A stretch of DNA of 64,000 nucleotides from Lentilactobacillus otakiensis DSM 19908 = JCM 15040 (lineage in GTDB: Bacteria > Bacillota > Bacilli > Lactobacillales > Lactobacillaceae). A program made the translations under genes and the position numbers. Location of the stretch: the NCBI RefSeq assembly GCF_001434145.1, contig NZ_AZED01000013.1, positions 230,742 through 294,741 of the forward strand, given 5' to 3'. Shown piece after piece: positions 17,698-26,640 of this stretch. Each line of letters opens with the position of its first letter. The stretch's first letter is position 1. The notes beneath the pieces are model-generated. The model worked only from the letters and a program-made list of their open reading frames with translations, was not told where the DNA came from and ran no database searches.

Positions 17698-20600
17698 TTA
17701 TAGATCTTTTAAAAATATTGTTCGCTTAAACAGTCCAGTAAATGACTCGTATTCAATGCTTGTATTTGAAGACAGACCAATTCCCCTAGGCTGTTGCATC
17801 TTGCCAAATGGTGTTGAAAAGCCAATATCGCTCAAAGTACCCAGTGTGGCATTTGCGTGTAACCCGTTCAAAATTTCGTTTAGAATCTCTCGCTTGCCTG
17901 AGGATATCTTCTTACTTCCATCAAACACGTTATGATTGGGAAGTCCCACAAACTTGTCCTTACCCAGGCTTAGTTTCTGACGGAACTTGTTGGTATCATA
18001 CAACGCAAAGTATTTATTAACCTTATCCAAGATCTCATCATAAACCTTATCATACGCAGCGCTCTCTTGCGCCTCATTCAGTTTTCCTTCGCTTGCAAGG
18101 GTCTTAATGGATTCATCAGAAAGAACCAGCTGCTTCGCGTTATATTGATAAGTTGAACTTCCAAGCATGAACTTCTTATCGCCATCAATCACAAGCTGGC
18201 GGTACATCACTTTACCTAAGACAACTTCAAAGTCTTCAACTGTTTGAGTGATCTCTCCAGTTTTCCGGTTTTTCTTGGACTTGGTAAATTGTGGCGTCAA
18301 GACTTCTTTCAACTCTTGGTCATATTTGGCATCACTCACATTTTTGGCAGTGTTCAGCCGATTTAGCGCCCGCATTGGCACGCCGACAACCTTATACTTA
18401 TCACCCTTCTTATCATGAATCCGGACAATCGCCATATATGCATCCGTACTGCCACTATATCCGCCATATACGTCAACTGGCTTATCGGCTTTCATTGGAA
18501 TTAACTTTTTCCGTCCTGCCTGGGATGCTGGATAAATTGTTTGGTTAAACATTGCCCCGCGAAGTGTATAAACCTCTTGCGAAATCAACATAAACTTATA
18601 ATGATAAACATCTCTCAACTGCTTAATCGAAGTCTCCCGATCCCAAATCACTTCACCGGTCTCGGTATCTGCAATTCTTGCTTGAGTATCATCCGTCAAA
18701 TCATGCAGGAAGTTGAAGTTACGCATGGTAACCTTATCTTCTCTGAACTTCTTGAAGTCGCCATAAACGAAGTATGGACGCAACTTGATATAACGGTGGT
18801 ACAAATATCTCCCTAAGAATGCGGTCAGATAAGCATCAAAGGCATGATGGTAATCATTGATTTCACGGTTTTTGATAAAGCCGAACTCATCTCGCATCTG
18901 ATGGTTCATCCGAGCTGTAATTTCGATAATCTTGGTATCATCATTTCGATATTTGTCACCGAGAATATTCGCAACCAGCTTGATTACCTGGCTGGTTTCC
19001 ACCAATTGTCTTCTGATGAAACCGTGCATCGCGAACTTACTAATAGTGTCAGGATTTGTTTGAAGATTCTTTAGTTTATGTTTATTAATCAAGCCCGCTT
19101 CAGCAAGCTGTTTCCAGAAGTGGCCCATCTTGGCACCGAACAGTTTCAATGGAACATTAGCAGACTTGCCATTGTTGACTGCCTTTGATACAAGAACGCG
19201 GTTGCTCAACGAGTCATCCTTAATGAACGCCTGCGGCAAGATATGATCAATATCATAATTACTAATTTCATCGATATTAATTGGCTCACCTGTATACATA
19301 TCCTTCCCAAGTTGAGTAAAGTACAGGTACAGACGATCAGTCAGACCCTTCTTAGACCTCGACGCATTATCCAACTCGGACAAAATGTTTGGATTCATGG
19401 ACTTTACCAGCGATTTCGCCGTGTCCTTTAAGGTGTTCTCCAGTTGTCGCTGGCGAGAAATTGTCCGCCGCGGGTTCCGGTCTTCTGAACGGGTAAATTC
19501 AATTGAGATGAACTTAGGTGCAACACCACCCATTGCTTTTTGAATATCATCGACCACTTTAACGACTTGACGAATGGCCTTCTTGTTTTGCGGAGACGTG
19601 TAGGCATCTGCCAAAACATCTTCCATGTTGGTAGACTTCATCTGATCAGCATTGGCTTCATGAATTCGTTTGGCAAAATCGTCATCGGATTGAATCTGCA
19701 TGAAGTTCTTGTTGGTATTCCAAAGCTCGTCAATAATTCGTTCACCCTGATCGTTCACAATTCCGGTCAGGAGCTTCTTGGAAAGTCGTCCCCAGCCTTG
19801 ATAACGACTGGACTCAAGATCATCCTTTTGCTTATCGGTCAACCAGGTAATTTCATTGAGTTTGGCTCGTAAAATCTTCTTGTCTTCGAAGACAGTTGAC
19901 CATTCAACGATCTTTTCAAAATCATTTTGAAGATCCGGATCGTCAACTTTATCGCCGAACAACTTTTTGAAGTCGTTGTATGTTCCGAGCGAATTATTGA
20001 ACTGATCGGGATCGGATAATCCCGAAATTTCGGGATTGTTTGGCAATCCGGTTTTACCCTTGATATAGTTTTGCAGTTTCTTGACGGAAATGTGCTTATA
20101 GTTTTCAAACAGGTCTTGATAAATCGCCTGTTTGTCGGCAACCTTCAGCGAATCGCCATTCACCCGGACCATGTTCAACTCATTAAGCACTTTGAACTTT
20201 TCATACAGCAGACTTTCATCTGGAAGAACATCTTCACCAATCAAATAAGTGTCCTTTGTGGTCATCCGCTTGATGAATTTGTTAGCAGATTCCATTCGAT
20301 CAACTTTCTCATCAAAGTTCCAAGGCGTAATTTGACCTGGTTCCTTGCGTTTCATCCAAGAAAAGACTGCGGCCCCAGACTTTTTCTGATCCTCAGGAGT
20401 AATCATTGGACCGACATAGTATGGGATTCTAAAGGCGACCAGTTCTTCGATTTTGTATTTTGCCAGGTGCAGATCATGCTTGTTAGGGTTAGATTCTGCC
20501 AGCCAAGGATAATATTTACTTTGGTGTTCGATGATTTCATCCAATTCTCTTTGGTGGAGTTGATGAGGAATGACACCATTTTGAGATGTCCGTTGCTTTG

Positions 20601-21807
20601 GCATGAATTTGTCAGCGTCAATCAGATCCATGATTTGTTTTGATAACTCTGAATCATCCAAATTCTTTTTCACACTCGAATAGAAGTCATCTTGTTCGAT
20701 GACTTTACCATCGTTGCCAACATATTGATCGTATGCCTTCTTCAATGCTGTTTTCTTCTTGGAATCTGAAATCTGACCAATCAACTTTTTGTATAACTTC
20801 AAGTGATCATGGTGGTCGTTGTACTTTTTAATCATTGATTCTGATAATGACATTCCATTTGGGACAATTTGGTTTAAGGTTACTTGAGAATACAAGTCTT
20901 GAATGATCCCAATGATCGATTGCTGATTTTCATCCATTTCAGGTAAAATTTTCTGCAGTTTGGCATCAATATCTTCATCATCAAATTTCACTGCCCAGGG
21001 ATTTGAATCTTCTGGGTCACACTGCACAGCCACATCCAGCTTGGATTTATATCCTAAAATAGCATTGATGATTTCTGAAGCAATCTTGCCGTTAAGTTTG
21101 TCCACGGCTTTATCGTCCATTGTAACCGGGACAATTTTTGGAATTTGCTTTTTCTTATCAAACTTACGAATGGATGGGTCAAGGAATTGTTGGCCGATCT
21201 TTTCACTATTTGCGAGATTAATTTGGAAAGATTCTTCAGGATTGATTGCTGTATATAATTCATTTAACTTTTTAAATTGATCATCAAAATTCACTTTCGA
21301 TGCCTTGAAGGAATCCACCGGTGTTGAATTTAAGAAATTTCCACGATACTTGACAATGTGATGAATTGCCAAATACACCATCCGAATATCGAACTGTTTA
21401 TCCTGAGTCATGAGCGCATGACGTAAGTGATAAATGGTTGGGTAATCTAGGTGGTACTGTTTGTCAGTTAAATCCGGGAACAGCATTGAGCCCTTGAATT
21501 CCTTACGTGAATCTTTGGGCGACAGATTGGATTGTTTTAAACGGGCAAAGAAGGTGCTGTCCACAGGTGTAATATATGGATCAAATATTTCATCCAATAA
21601 TTTCAACCGCCACTTTCGTCTGTTCAAACGGCGACGAGTTGTTCTGAACATCCGCCGATCAGCAGCCGGGTTGCCTTCTTGGAATAATCGAGCACCAATT
21701 GCCGTCTTCCCCTTAACGCGTAAAGGCTTGCCGTCTTCCCCCATTGCGACCCAACCAATTGATGATGTCCCGATATCGAGACCTATGTGATAATTATTAA
21801 CTTTCAT
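17698..21807 (-). CDS. cas9: CRISPR-associated endonuclease Cas9 (type II-A)
   Basis: 1369 residues from ATG 21807, which has GAGGAG nine bases upstream; the frame runs 26 codons further up without family likeness. RuvC-I Asp11 in IGLDIGTSSIGW, arginine-rich bridge helix RRMFRTTRRRLNRRKW, RuvC-II Glu770 in FISIEFTRS, HNH His855 in YDIDHILPQAF, and RuvC-III His988/Asp991 in YHHAFDAYL all match the catalytic set of S. pyogenes Cas9 (D10, E762, H840, H983, D986). The C-terminal third is the PAM-interacting part. All catalytic residues are present, so the enzyme should be active. The size agrees with the Cas9 I recall from L. buchneri (about 1371 residues). Confidence 0.98.
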   Translation of the reverse strand: MKVNNYHIGLDIGTSSIGWVAMGEDGKPLRVKGKTAIGARLFQEGNPAADRRMFRTTRRRLNRRKWRLKLLDEIFDPYITPVDSTFFARLKQSNLSPKDSRKEFKGSMLFPDLTDKQYHLDYPTIYHLRHALMTQDKQFDIRMVYLAIHHIVKYRGNFLNSTPVDSFKASKVNFDDQFKKLNELYTAINPEESFQINLANSEKIGQQFLDPSIRKFDKKKQIPKIVPVTMDDKAVDKLNGKIASEIINAILGYKSKLDVAVQCDPEDSNPWAVKFDDEDIDAKLQKILPEMDENQQSIIGIIQDLYSQVTLNQIVPNGMSLSESMIKKYNDHHDHLKLYKKLIGQISDSKKKTALKKAYDQYVGNDGKVIEQDDFYSSVKKNLDDSELSKQIMDLIDADKFMPKQRTSQNGVIPHQLHQRELDEIIEHQSKYYPWLAESNPNKHDLHLAKYKIEELVAFRIPYYVGPMITPEDQKKSGAAVFSWMKRKEPGQITPWNFDEKVDRMESANKFIKRMTTKDTYLIGEDVLPDESLLYEKFKVLNELNMVRVNGDSLKVADKQAIYQDLFENYKHISVKKLQNYIKGKTGLPNNPEISGLSDPDQFNNSLGTYNDFKKLFGDKVDDPDLQNDFEKIVEWSTVFEDKKILRAKLNEITWLTDKQKDDLESSRYQGWGRLSKKLLTGIVNDQGERIIDELWNTNKNFMQIQSDDDFAKRIHEANADQMKSTNMEDVLADAYTSPQNKKAIRQVVKVVDDIQKAMGGVAPKFISIEFTRSEDRNPRRTISRQRQLENTLKDTAKSLVKSMNPNILSELDNASRSKKGLTDRLYLYFTQLGKDMYTGEPINIDEISNYDIDHILPQAFIKDDSLSNRVLVSKAVNNGKSANVPLKLFGAKMGHFWKQLAEAGLINKHKLKNLQTNPDTISKFAMHGFIRRQLVETSQVIKLVANILGDKYRNDDTKIIEITARMNHQMRDEFGFIKNREINDYHHAFDAYLTAFLGRYLYHRYIKLRPYFVYGDFKKFREDKVTMRNFNFLHDLTDDTQARIADTETGEVIWDRETSIKQLRDVYHYKFMLISQEVYTLRGAMFNQTIYPASQAGRKKLIPMKADKPVDVYGGYSGSTDAYMAIVRIHDKKGDKYKVVGVPMRALNRLNTAKNVSDAKYDQELKEVLTPQFTKSKKNRKTGEITQTVEDFEVVLGKVMYRQLVIDGDKKFMLGSSTYQYNAKQLVLSDESIKTLASEGKLNEAQESAAYDKVYDEILDKVNKYFALYDTNKFRQKLSLGKDKFVGLPNHNVFDGSKKISSGKREILNEILNGLHANATLGTLSDIGFSTPFGKMQQPRGIGLSSNTSIEYESFTGLFKRTIFLKDL

Positions 21808-21862
21808 ACGATAAAACTCCTCAAAATAATGTTGCCCAGTAACCCCTTTAGGCACATCACCT

Positions 21863-21891
21863 ATTATGCATGAACTAATAACCATTTGAAA
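21863..21891 (-). promoter_or_regulatory. Possible cas9 operon promoter
   Basis: Minus strand -35 TTTCAA (21886-21891), 17-base spacer, -10 CATAAT (21863-21868), about 50 bases before the cas9 ATG. The -35 is weak; this is the best match I see in the 180 bases upstream. Confidence 0.35.
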
Positions 21892-21986
21892 CCCTTTTCA
21901 CATATATTTGTTAAGGCTTTCTGAAGGCATAAGAACCAACGAATGAATTGATTATTCGTCGACTGTCGTTATGCTCATTGAACGAC

Positions 21987-22025
21987 AAAAAAACCAACGT
22001 AGGTCGGAGAACCGATTTACGTTGG
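21987..22025 (-). terminator. Intrinsic terminator of the secreted-protein gene
   Basis: Arms CCAACGTAGGTCGG (21994-22007) and CCGATTTACGTTGG (22012-22025) with G-T pairs; the minus-strand transcript ends in a run of seven T. It insulates cas9 from the gene upstream. Confidence 0.8.
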
Positions 22026-22039
22026 CGCCTATTGAGTAT

Positions 22040-23215
22040 CTAATTATCAACTTTCCCCAAAATAAATGTATAACTAACCTGCTTACCGACCAGCTCATGT
22101 GCCGGGTAGTTAAAAGTAATGTTATTAATGATTTGAATCCCCAGCCTATACCCAGAAAGAGAATCTCGCTTGGCGGTCGTATATCCTTCTTTATCTAGCA
22201 AACTCTTAATGCCAGCAATCTTAGTTGCATTGGAAGCACTTCGATGAGCATATAGCCACTTTTGAACGGTTGGAAATGACTTGATATCAGTGTAGCCTTT
22301 TGTGCTCATCGGATCCCACTCTGCATTAGGACTATCCGCAAAATGGTCGTAGTTATAAACAGCGATCTTCGATAATCCTAAATCGGGTTGAGAATTTGGA
22401 AATAGTTTGATAATTTCCCTAGCCAATTTTTGAGTTGTACCAGTTTGGAGGTACTGATTAAAATCGGTGTTATTTATAAATTGATCAATCGGAACATAAT
22501 TCATGCCGGTATGATCCGGGTTTAAACCTTCAGTAATTGCGGATGCCGGAACATATCCGTGAATGCTTTTTGACGTCCCATTTGGAGAGCCATCCAGATA
22601 AAAGTAGTTGGTATTCTTACCATTGTGACGCATCACAATATTGGCAGTCTTGATATAATTTGCTCCAGGATAATGCTTCAGATTGGCCACTTTCTTGGTA
22701 TGGGTGTAGTTCCACATGTACACATTTTTATGCTTATATGCATCCTTAACATGAAACGGCGTATCTTTGCCATACCACTTGATACTGGTAATCTGATACC
22801 CATAAGGACTGAAGCCGCGCTTAAGTGCGTTGGTTCTGACGTATCCCTGGATATTGCCGTAACGATTATGGACATAATAATAAGTTGCGCTCTTTAACTG
22901 ATGATAGATGCGCACTTTTTTCTGGACAAACCAAGTTGTCGTCTTGTATTTGGCAATCTTAATCCCCTTTTTATGAAAGACTGATGGTTTAATTTGTTTA
23001 GCATTCACACTATCCATGTTAATCCACAAAGTTGCCTTGGTCCTGGGGATTGCCCGAAAGGCGACATCCGAACCGGAACTTGTGTGTTGGTTATAAGTTT
23101 TCAGCGTCTTCACCCGATAATTGCCGTGGGCGGCCTGTGCGGGTTGTGGGCTAGCAATGAAAGCTAATGCGATAAATGCAATCATGACACCAACAAGTTT
23201 AACGAATTTTTTCAT
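22040..23215 (-). CDS. Secreted protein of unknown function
   Basis: 391 residues from ATG 23215 (GAGGGGG eight bases upstream; a TTG seven codons earlier is less likely). Clear signal peptide MKKFVKLVGVMIAFIALAF with an AQA-A cleavage site near residue 29. The mature part is basic and Tyr-rich, with repeated segments of the type YYVHNRYGNIQGYVRTNAL and YFYLDGSPNGTSKSIHGYVPASAI that resemble SH3-like or surface-layer repeat units. The last 150 residues are a separate domain without a motif that I know. Single-gene unit upstream of cas9; no reason to tie it to CRISPR. Confidence 0.7.
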   Translation of the reverse strand: MKKFVKLVGVMIAFIALAFIASPQPAQAAHGNYRVKTLKTYNQHTSSGSDVAFRAIPRTKATLWINMDSVNAKQIKPSVFHKKGIKIAKYKTTTWFVQKKVRIYHQLKSATYYYVHNRYGNIQGYVRTNALKRGFSPYGYQITSIKWYGKDTPFHVKDAYKHKNVYMWNYTHTKKVANLKHYPGANYIKTANIVMRHNGKNTNYFYLDGSPNGTSKSIHGYVPASAITEGLNPDHTGMNYVPIDQFINNTDFNQYLQTGTTQKLAREIIKLFPNSQPDLGLSKIAVYNYDHFADSPNAEWDPMSTKGYTDIKSFPTVQKWLYAHRSASNATKIAGIKSLLDKEGYTTAKRDSLSGYRLGIQIINNITFNYPAHELVGKQVSYTFILGKVDN

Positions 23216-23311
23216 GAAATGAGCCCCCTCTTTCAATAATAGGTTATCATGAATGCATTACGTGTGTGTTAAATAACGCATTCATTTAAGTTAAGGATTC
23301 AAATTCACGTG

Positions 23312-23340
23312 TTGACGAACGATAAACAATCATTTAAAAT
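23312..23340 (+). promoter_or_regulatory. Promoter of the trp-type transport operon
   Basis: -35 TTGACG (23312-23317), 17-base spacer, -10 TAAAAT (23335-23340). The start is expected near 23347, giving a leader of about 275 bases before the first transporter gene. Confidence 0.75.
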
Positions 23341-23373
23341 TATAGGTATTCTATCACGAAAGGAAAGATTGCT

Positions 23374-23412
23374 ATGAGTTCACTTGTTAATCGCAGTTGG
23401 CAAAGCCGGTAA
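23374..23412 (+). CDS. Putative Trp-containing leader peptide (attenuator)
   Basis: A 12-codon reading frame, MSSLVNRSWQSR, starting with ATG six bases after AAAGGAAAG, a good SD. It lies about 27 bases after the expected transcription start and right before an RNA with competing helices and an intrinsic terminator. The single Trp codon (23398-23400) is four codons before the stop codon. The operon downstream is of the TrpXYZ type, so the codon matches the presumed cargo. Translation is inferred. Confidence 0.55.
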   Translation: MSSLVNRSWQSR

Positions 23413-23568
23413 CAAGTCACATCGACGCAGATGCGACTTGATCTTAAGCATGCGATCATGAACGCATCTGTGCCGGCAATCTTTCGGAAAACGAACGGTC
23501 TGTACAGATGATTCCGGCAGGCCGACTAATCACGAGTATTTCGGTCTGACCGGAATACTCGTTTTTTG
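23413..23568 (+). promoter_or_regulatory. Candidate tryptophan attenuator RNA of the trpXYZ-type operon
   Basis: Helices visible: P1 CAAGTCACATC/GATGCGACTTG (23413-23423 with 23430-23440); P2 CAGATGCG/CGCATCTG (23428-23435 with 23463-23470), exclusive with P1; P3 TGCCGGCAATC/GATTCCGGCA (23471-23481 with 23510-23519); A1 CATCTG/CAGATG (23465-23470 with 23505-23510), exclusive with P2; antiterminator ATTCCGG/CCGGAAT (23511-23517 with 23550-23556); terminator CGAGTATTTCGG/CCGGAATACTCG (23533-23544 with 23550-23561) followed by six T. Ribosome at the leader stop would block P1, giving P2, P3 and termination. Ribosome stalled at Trp would leave P1 free, giving A1, the antiterminator and read-through. 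No T-box sequence is present. Confidence 0.6.
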
Positions 23569-23622
23569 TTCGCGTTACTGGTGGAGCTACATAAATTATT
23601 TATATTGAGGGAGACAGCTATT

Positions 23623-24624
23623 ATGAAGAAAAAGTATTTAATTTCAGGTGTTATATTAATTTTCGTTGTTATTTTAGGCTTTGCATTTGTCCAAGGTCAA
23701 CAGAAACAAAAACCACAGGCCAAGCCAACCGTCGGCATCCTGCAATTGATGTCCCATCCCGCTTTGGATGCCATCCACAAAGGAATTATCCACGGTCTTG
23801 AAGAAGAGGGCTACAAGCCTGGCAAGAACATTAAGATTGATTTCCAAAACGCTCAAAATGATCAAAGTAACTTGAAGACCATGAGCACCAAGTTTGCTAA
23901 TGAGGACGCCGATCTTTCAATCGGAATTGCCACCCCATCTGCCCAAGCGTTGGCTAACACAATTACCAAGAAGCCAGTGATTCTGGGTGCCATCACTGAT
24001 CCAAAGGGTGCTGGTTTGGTTAAGAACAACCAGAAGCCTGGTGGCAACATTACCGGAGTTTCTGACCAAGCACCACTGAAGGAACAGTTGAACTTGATCA
24101 AACAATTCATGCCAAAGATGAAGACACTGGGAATCATTTACACTTCCAGCGATGATTCCGCCGTTGCCCAGTACAAGATGTTCGTTAAGTTGTGCAAGCA
24201 GGAAAATGTTCGCTTGAAAGCATACTCAATCGCCAACACGAATGATTTAACTCAAGTTGCTGAACAGGCTGTTCGTTCGGTTGATGCAATTTACGTCCCG
24301 ACAGATAACACCATCGCAGGTGCCATGCAGACGTTGGTTGGAGCTGCCAACAACGCTAAAGTTCCCGTTTTCCCAGCCGTTGACACAATGGTCAAACAAG
24401 GTGGGGTTGCCACTTACGGAATCGACCAATATGAACTTGGTGTTGCAACTGGTAAGATGAGTGCCCAAATTTTGAAGGGCAAAAAGAAGCCATCATCAAC
24501 GCCAATCAAGTTCTTCCGTCATGGAAAACTAATCATTAATGAAAAGCAAGCAAACAAGTTGGGCATCAAAGTACCTGCTAACCTCTTGAAGGAAGCCCAA
24601 CAAAAAGGAGAATTGATCAAATGA
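23623..24624 (+). CDS. trpX: ABC transporter substrate-binding protein, TrpX-type
   Basis: 333 residues from ATG 23623 after GAGGGAG; the upstream extension overlaps the attenuator. It belongs to the ABC_sub_bind family (PF04392 type), with PTVGILQLMSHPALDAIHKGI at the start of the mature domain and GVATYGIDQYELG near the end. An N-terminal hydrophobic anchor is present but there is no lipobox Cys, unusual for a Gram-positive binding protein. In streptococci TrpXYZ is linked to tryptophan or aromatic amino acid uptake. Four-base overlap with the permease gene. Confidence 0.8.
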   Translation: MKKKYLISGVILIFVVILGFAFVQGQQKQKPQAKPTVGILQLMSHPALDAIHKGIIHGLEEEGYKPGKNIKIDFQNAQNDQSNLKTMSTKFANEDADLSIGIATPSAQALANTITKKPVILGAITDPKGAGLVKNNQKPGGNITGVSDQAPLKEQLNLIKQFMPKMKTLGIIYTSSDDSAVAQYKMFVKLCKQENVRLKAYSIANTNDLTQVAEQAVRSVDAIYVPTDNTIAGAMQTLVGAANNAKVPVFPAVDTMVKQGGVATYGIDQYELGVATGKMSAQILKGKKKPSSTPIKFFRHGKLIINEKQANKLGIKVPANLLKEAQQKGELIK

Positions 24625-25520
24625 GCATTATCGTCTCAGCCATCGGCCAAGGATTAACCTGGGGAATCGTCGGTATCGGCCTGTTTCTCACCTTTAGAAT
24701 CCTTGATTTCCCCGATATGACCGTTGAAGGTACCTTTCCAATGGGTGCCGCTGCCTGTGTGGCTGCCATTTATTCTGGGGCATCCCCACTCGTCGCAACT
24801 CTTATTGCCTTTATCGCTGGTATGCTGGCTGGTTTGGTCACCGGCCTGCTGTACACCAAGGGCAAGATTCCAGTATTACTTGCCGGCATCCTGGTTATGA
24901 CGGCTGCCTACTCAGTCAACCTGAGAATTATGGGTCGGGCAAACCTCTCATTATTCGACAAACCAACCATGTTGAAAAATCACTTCCTGGAGTCACTGCC
25001 ACCATACTTCGACAGTGTCGTTCTTGGAATCGTGGTCGTCGCAATCGTGACCGCACTGATTGTCTATTTTTTACAAACCAACCTCGGCCAAGCCTTTATT
25101 GCCACTGGTGACAATCCCAACATGGCCCGTTCGCTTGGAATCAGCACCGATGCCATGCAAATCATGGGTCTGGGCGTTTCCAACGGACTGATCGGTTTGG
25201 GTGGCGCCTTGGTTGCCCAGAACAACGGTTTTGCCGACGTCAATATGGGAATCGGTGTCATCGTGGTTGCCTTGGCTTCCATCATCATTGGTGAAGTCGT
25301 CTTTGGTGATTTAACAATGAACCAACGACTAATTGCTGTCACGATTGGAAGTATCCTATATCGCTTTGTCATTTTGCTGGTCCTCAAACTCGGTTTCAAC
25401 GCCAACGATTTGAACCTGATTTCAGCAATCGTTTTGGCATTGTTCATGATGTTCCCGGTTTTGGAGAAACGCTTCCGAATCCGTCATACTTTAGCAAAGG
25501 GGATGACTAAGCATGACTGA
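24621..25520 (+). CDS. trpY: ABC transporter permease, TrpY-type
   Basis: 299 residues, 8-9 membrane segments (GIVGIGLFLTFRILDFPDMTVEGTF, FIAGMLAGLVTGLLY). It resembles branched-chain/BMP-type permeases of the TrpXYZ family. Begins in an ATGA overlap with trpX and overlaps trpZ by eight bases, so all three are translationally coupled. Membrane channel of the presumed tryptophan importer. Confidence 0.8.
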   Translation: MSIIVSAIGQGLTWGIVGIGLFLTFRILDFPDMTVEGTFPMGAAACVAAIYSGASPLVATLIAFIAGMLAGLVTGLLYTKGKIPVLLAGILVMTAAYSVNLRIMGRANLSLFDKPTMLKNHFLESLPPYFDSVVLGIVVVAIVTALIVYFLQTNLGQAFIATGDNPNMARSLGISTDAMQIMGLGVSNGLIGLGGALVAQNNGFADVNMGIGVIVVALASIIIGEVVFGDLTMNQRLIAVTIGSILYRFVILLVLKLGFNANDLNLISAIVLALFMMFPVLEKRFRIRHTLAKGMTKHD

Positions 25521-26286
25521 GCCAATTTTTGAACTCAAAGATATTGTTGTGACAGTCAATCATGGTACACCTGAGCAGATCAACATTATGGATCACGTTA
25601 ATTTAGCAGTTTTTCCAGGCGACTTCATCACCATCCTGGGATCTAACGGTGCTGGTAAATCAACCCTGTTCAATGTCATCGGCGGTAACATTCCAGTTTC
25701 CAGTGGTCAAATTCTGCTAAACGGTAAAGATATCACCAGCATGTCGGTCGAACGTCGAACCCGCTTCTTGAGCCGGGTCTTCCAGGACCCTAAGATGGGA
25801 ACTGCTCCGCGGATGACGGTTGCGGAAAACCTGTTGCTATCAGAAAAACGTGGCCAACATCGCGGCTTCGGCCCCAGACATCTCAAGACCCACATGGATA
25901 AGTTCAAGCAGATTACCTCCGTTATGAATAATGGTTTGGAGCATCGGTTGAACACAGCTACTGGTAAGCTTTCCGGTGGCCAACGTCAAGCTTTGAGTTT
26001 CCTGATGGCAACCATCAAGCGACCGGACATTCTCCTCTTGGATGAACATACCGCCGCTTTAGATCCACAGACCTCTCAAGAGCTAATGACTGCGACCAAT
26101 GACCAGATCACCCGGAACCATTTAACCTGCTTGATGATCACCCACCATTTGGATGATGCATTGAAGTACGGTAATCGGCTGATTGTCTTGGACAATGGTA
26201 AGATCACTTATGATATTTCCGGTGATGAAAAAGATAATCTGACCAAGGAAGAATTGCTCGGATTCTTTAGCGACATTGAAGAGTAG
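25513..26286 (+). CDS. trpZ: ABC transporter ATP-binding protein, TrpZ-type
   Basis: 257 residues. Walker A GSNGAGKST near residue 43, Q-loop in RVFQDPKMG, signature LSGGQRQAL near residue 153, Walker B ILLLDEHTAALDP and switch His in MITHHLDDAL. Energises the TrpXY importer at the inner face of the membrane. Last gene of the operon; a strong terminator follows 30 bases later. Confidence 0.85.
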   Translation: MTEPIFELKDIVVTVNHGTPEQINIMDHVNLAVFPGDFITILGSNGAGKSTLFNVIGGNIPVSSGQILLNGKDITSMSVERRTRFLSRVFQDPKMGTAPRMTVAENLLLSEKRGQHRGFGPRHLKTHMDKFKQITSVMNNGLEHRLNTATGKLSGGQRQALSFLMATIKRPDILLLDEHTAALDPQTSQELMTATNDQITRNHLTCLMITHHLDDALKYGNRLIVLDNGKITYDISGDEKDNLTKEELLGFFSDIEE

Positions 26287-26315
26287 TGCACGAACATAAT
26301 TATAATTAACCTGTC

Positions 26316-26358
26316 AAAAAGGCCAGAACAAGCGGATATCGTTTGTCCTGGCCTTTTT
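26316..26358 (+). terminator. Intrinsic terminator of the trpXYZ-type operon
   Basis: Arms AAAAAGGCCAGAACAAGC and GTTTGTCCTGGCCTTTTT pair with a few mismatches and the stem ends in five T. Confidence 0.85.
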
Positions 26359-26631
26359 ATGTGGCAACTTGTCCTTGCCAAAACGTGATTCAAAAGGCTG
26401 ATTCCTGCCATTTAAACACCTTTTTCATCACTCTGAATAAATTATGAGAGAAATGAAGCGCTTTCTTTGTATATTTTATATCTTCTTATTTATAATGAGG
26501 TCGTACAAAGTGTCTATAATCTTTCTTGATTGTGAATTTTTATATAATGCTAACTTATGTAAAATATTCGATTTTTCTTCACAGAATCTTTATAGATTTT
26601 TTGTAAAATCTAGTCAGTAAAGGAAAAGGAA
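26359..26631. other. Intergenic region upstream of the YfcC-type gene
   Basis: Bases 26359-26418 resemble 29585-29650 (shared blocks TGTGGCA, AAACGTG, GGC-GAT-CC-GCCAT), both directly after a terminator. The rest is AT-rich. Two loose ARG-box-like sites (about 26431-26448 and 26526-26543) and a perfect 8-bp hairpin TAGATTTT-TTGT-AAAATCTA (26593-26612) lie in front of the gene. No reading frame looks real. Confidence 0.35.
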
Positions 26632-26640
26632 GTGAACATT

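Noticed and set aside
21808-21885. 26-codon N-terminal extension of Cas9
   Set aside because: ATG 21807 has a strong SD and the usual Cas9 N-terminus; the extension overlaps the likely promoter.
22040-23215. Anti-CRISPR or accessory cas role for the gene upstream of cas9
   Set aside because: It is an exported protein with its own terminator between it and cas9; type II-A loci need no such gene.
23341-23568. T-box riboswitch upstream of trpX
   Set aside because: Expected in this order, but the conserved T-box antiterminator sequence (GGUGGNACCACG-like) is absent; a leader peptide and other competing helices are seen instead.
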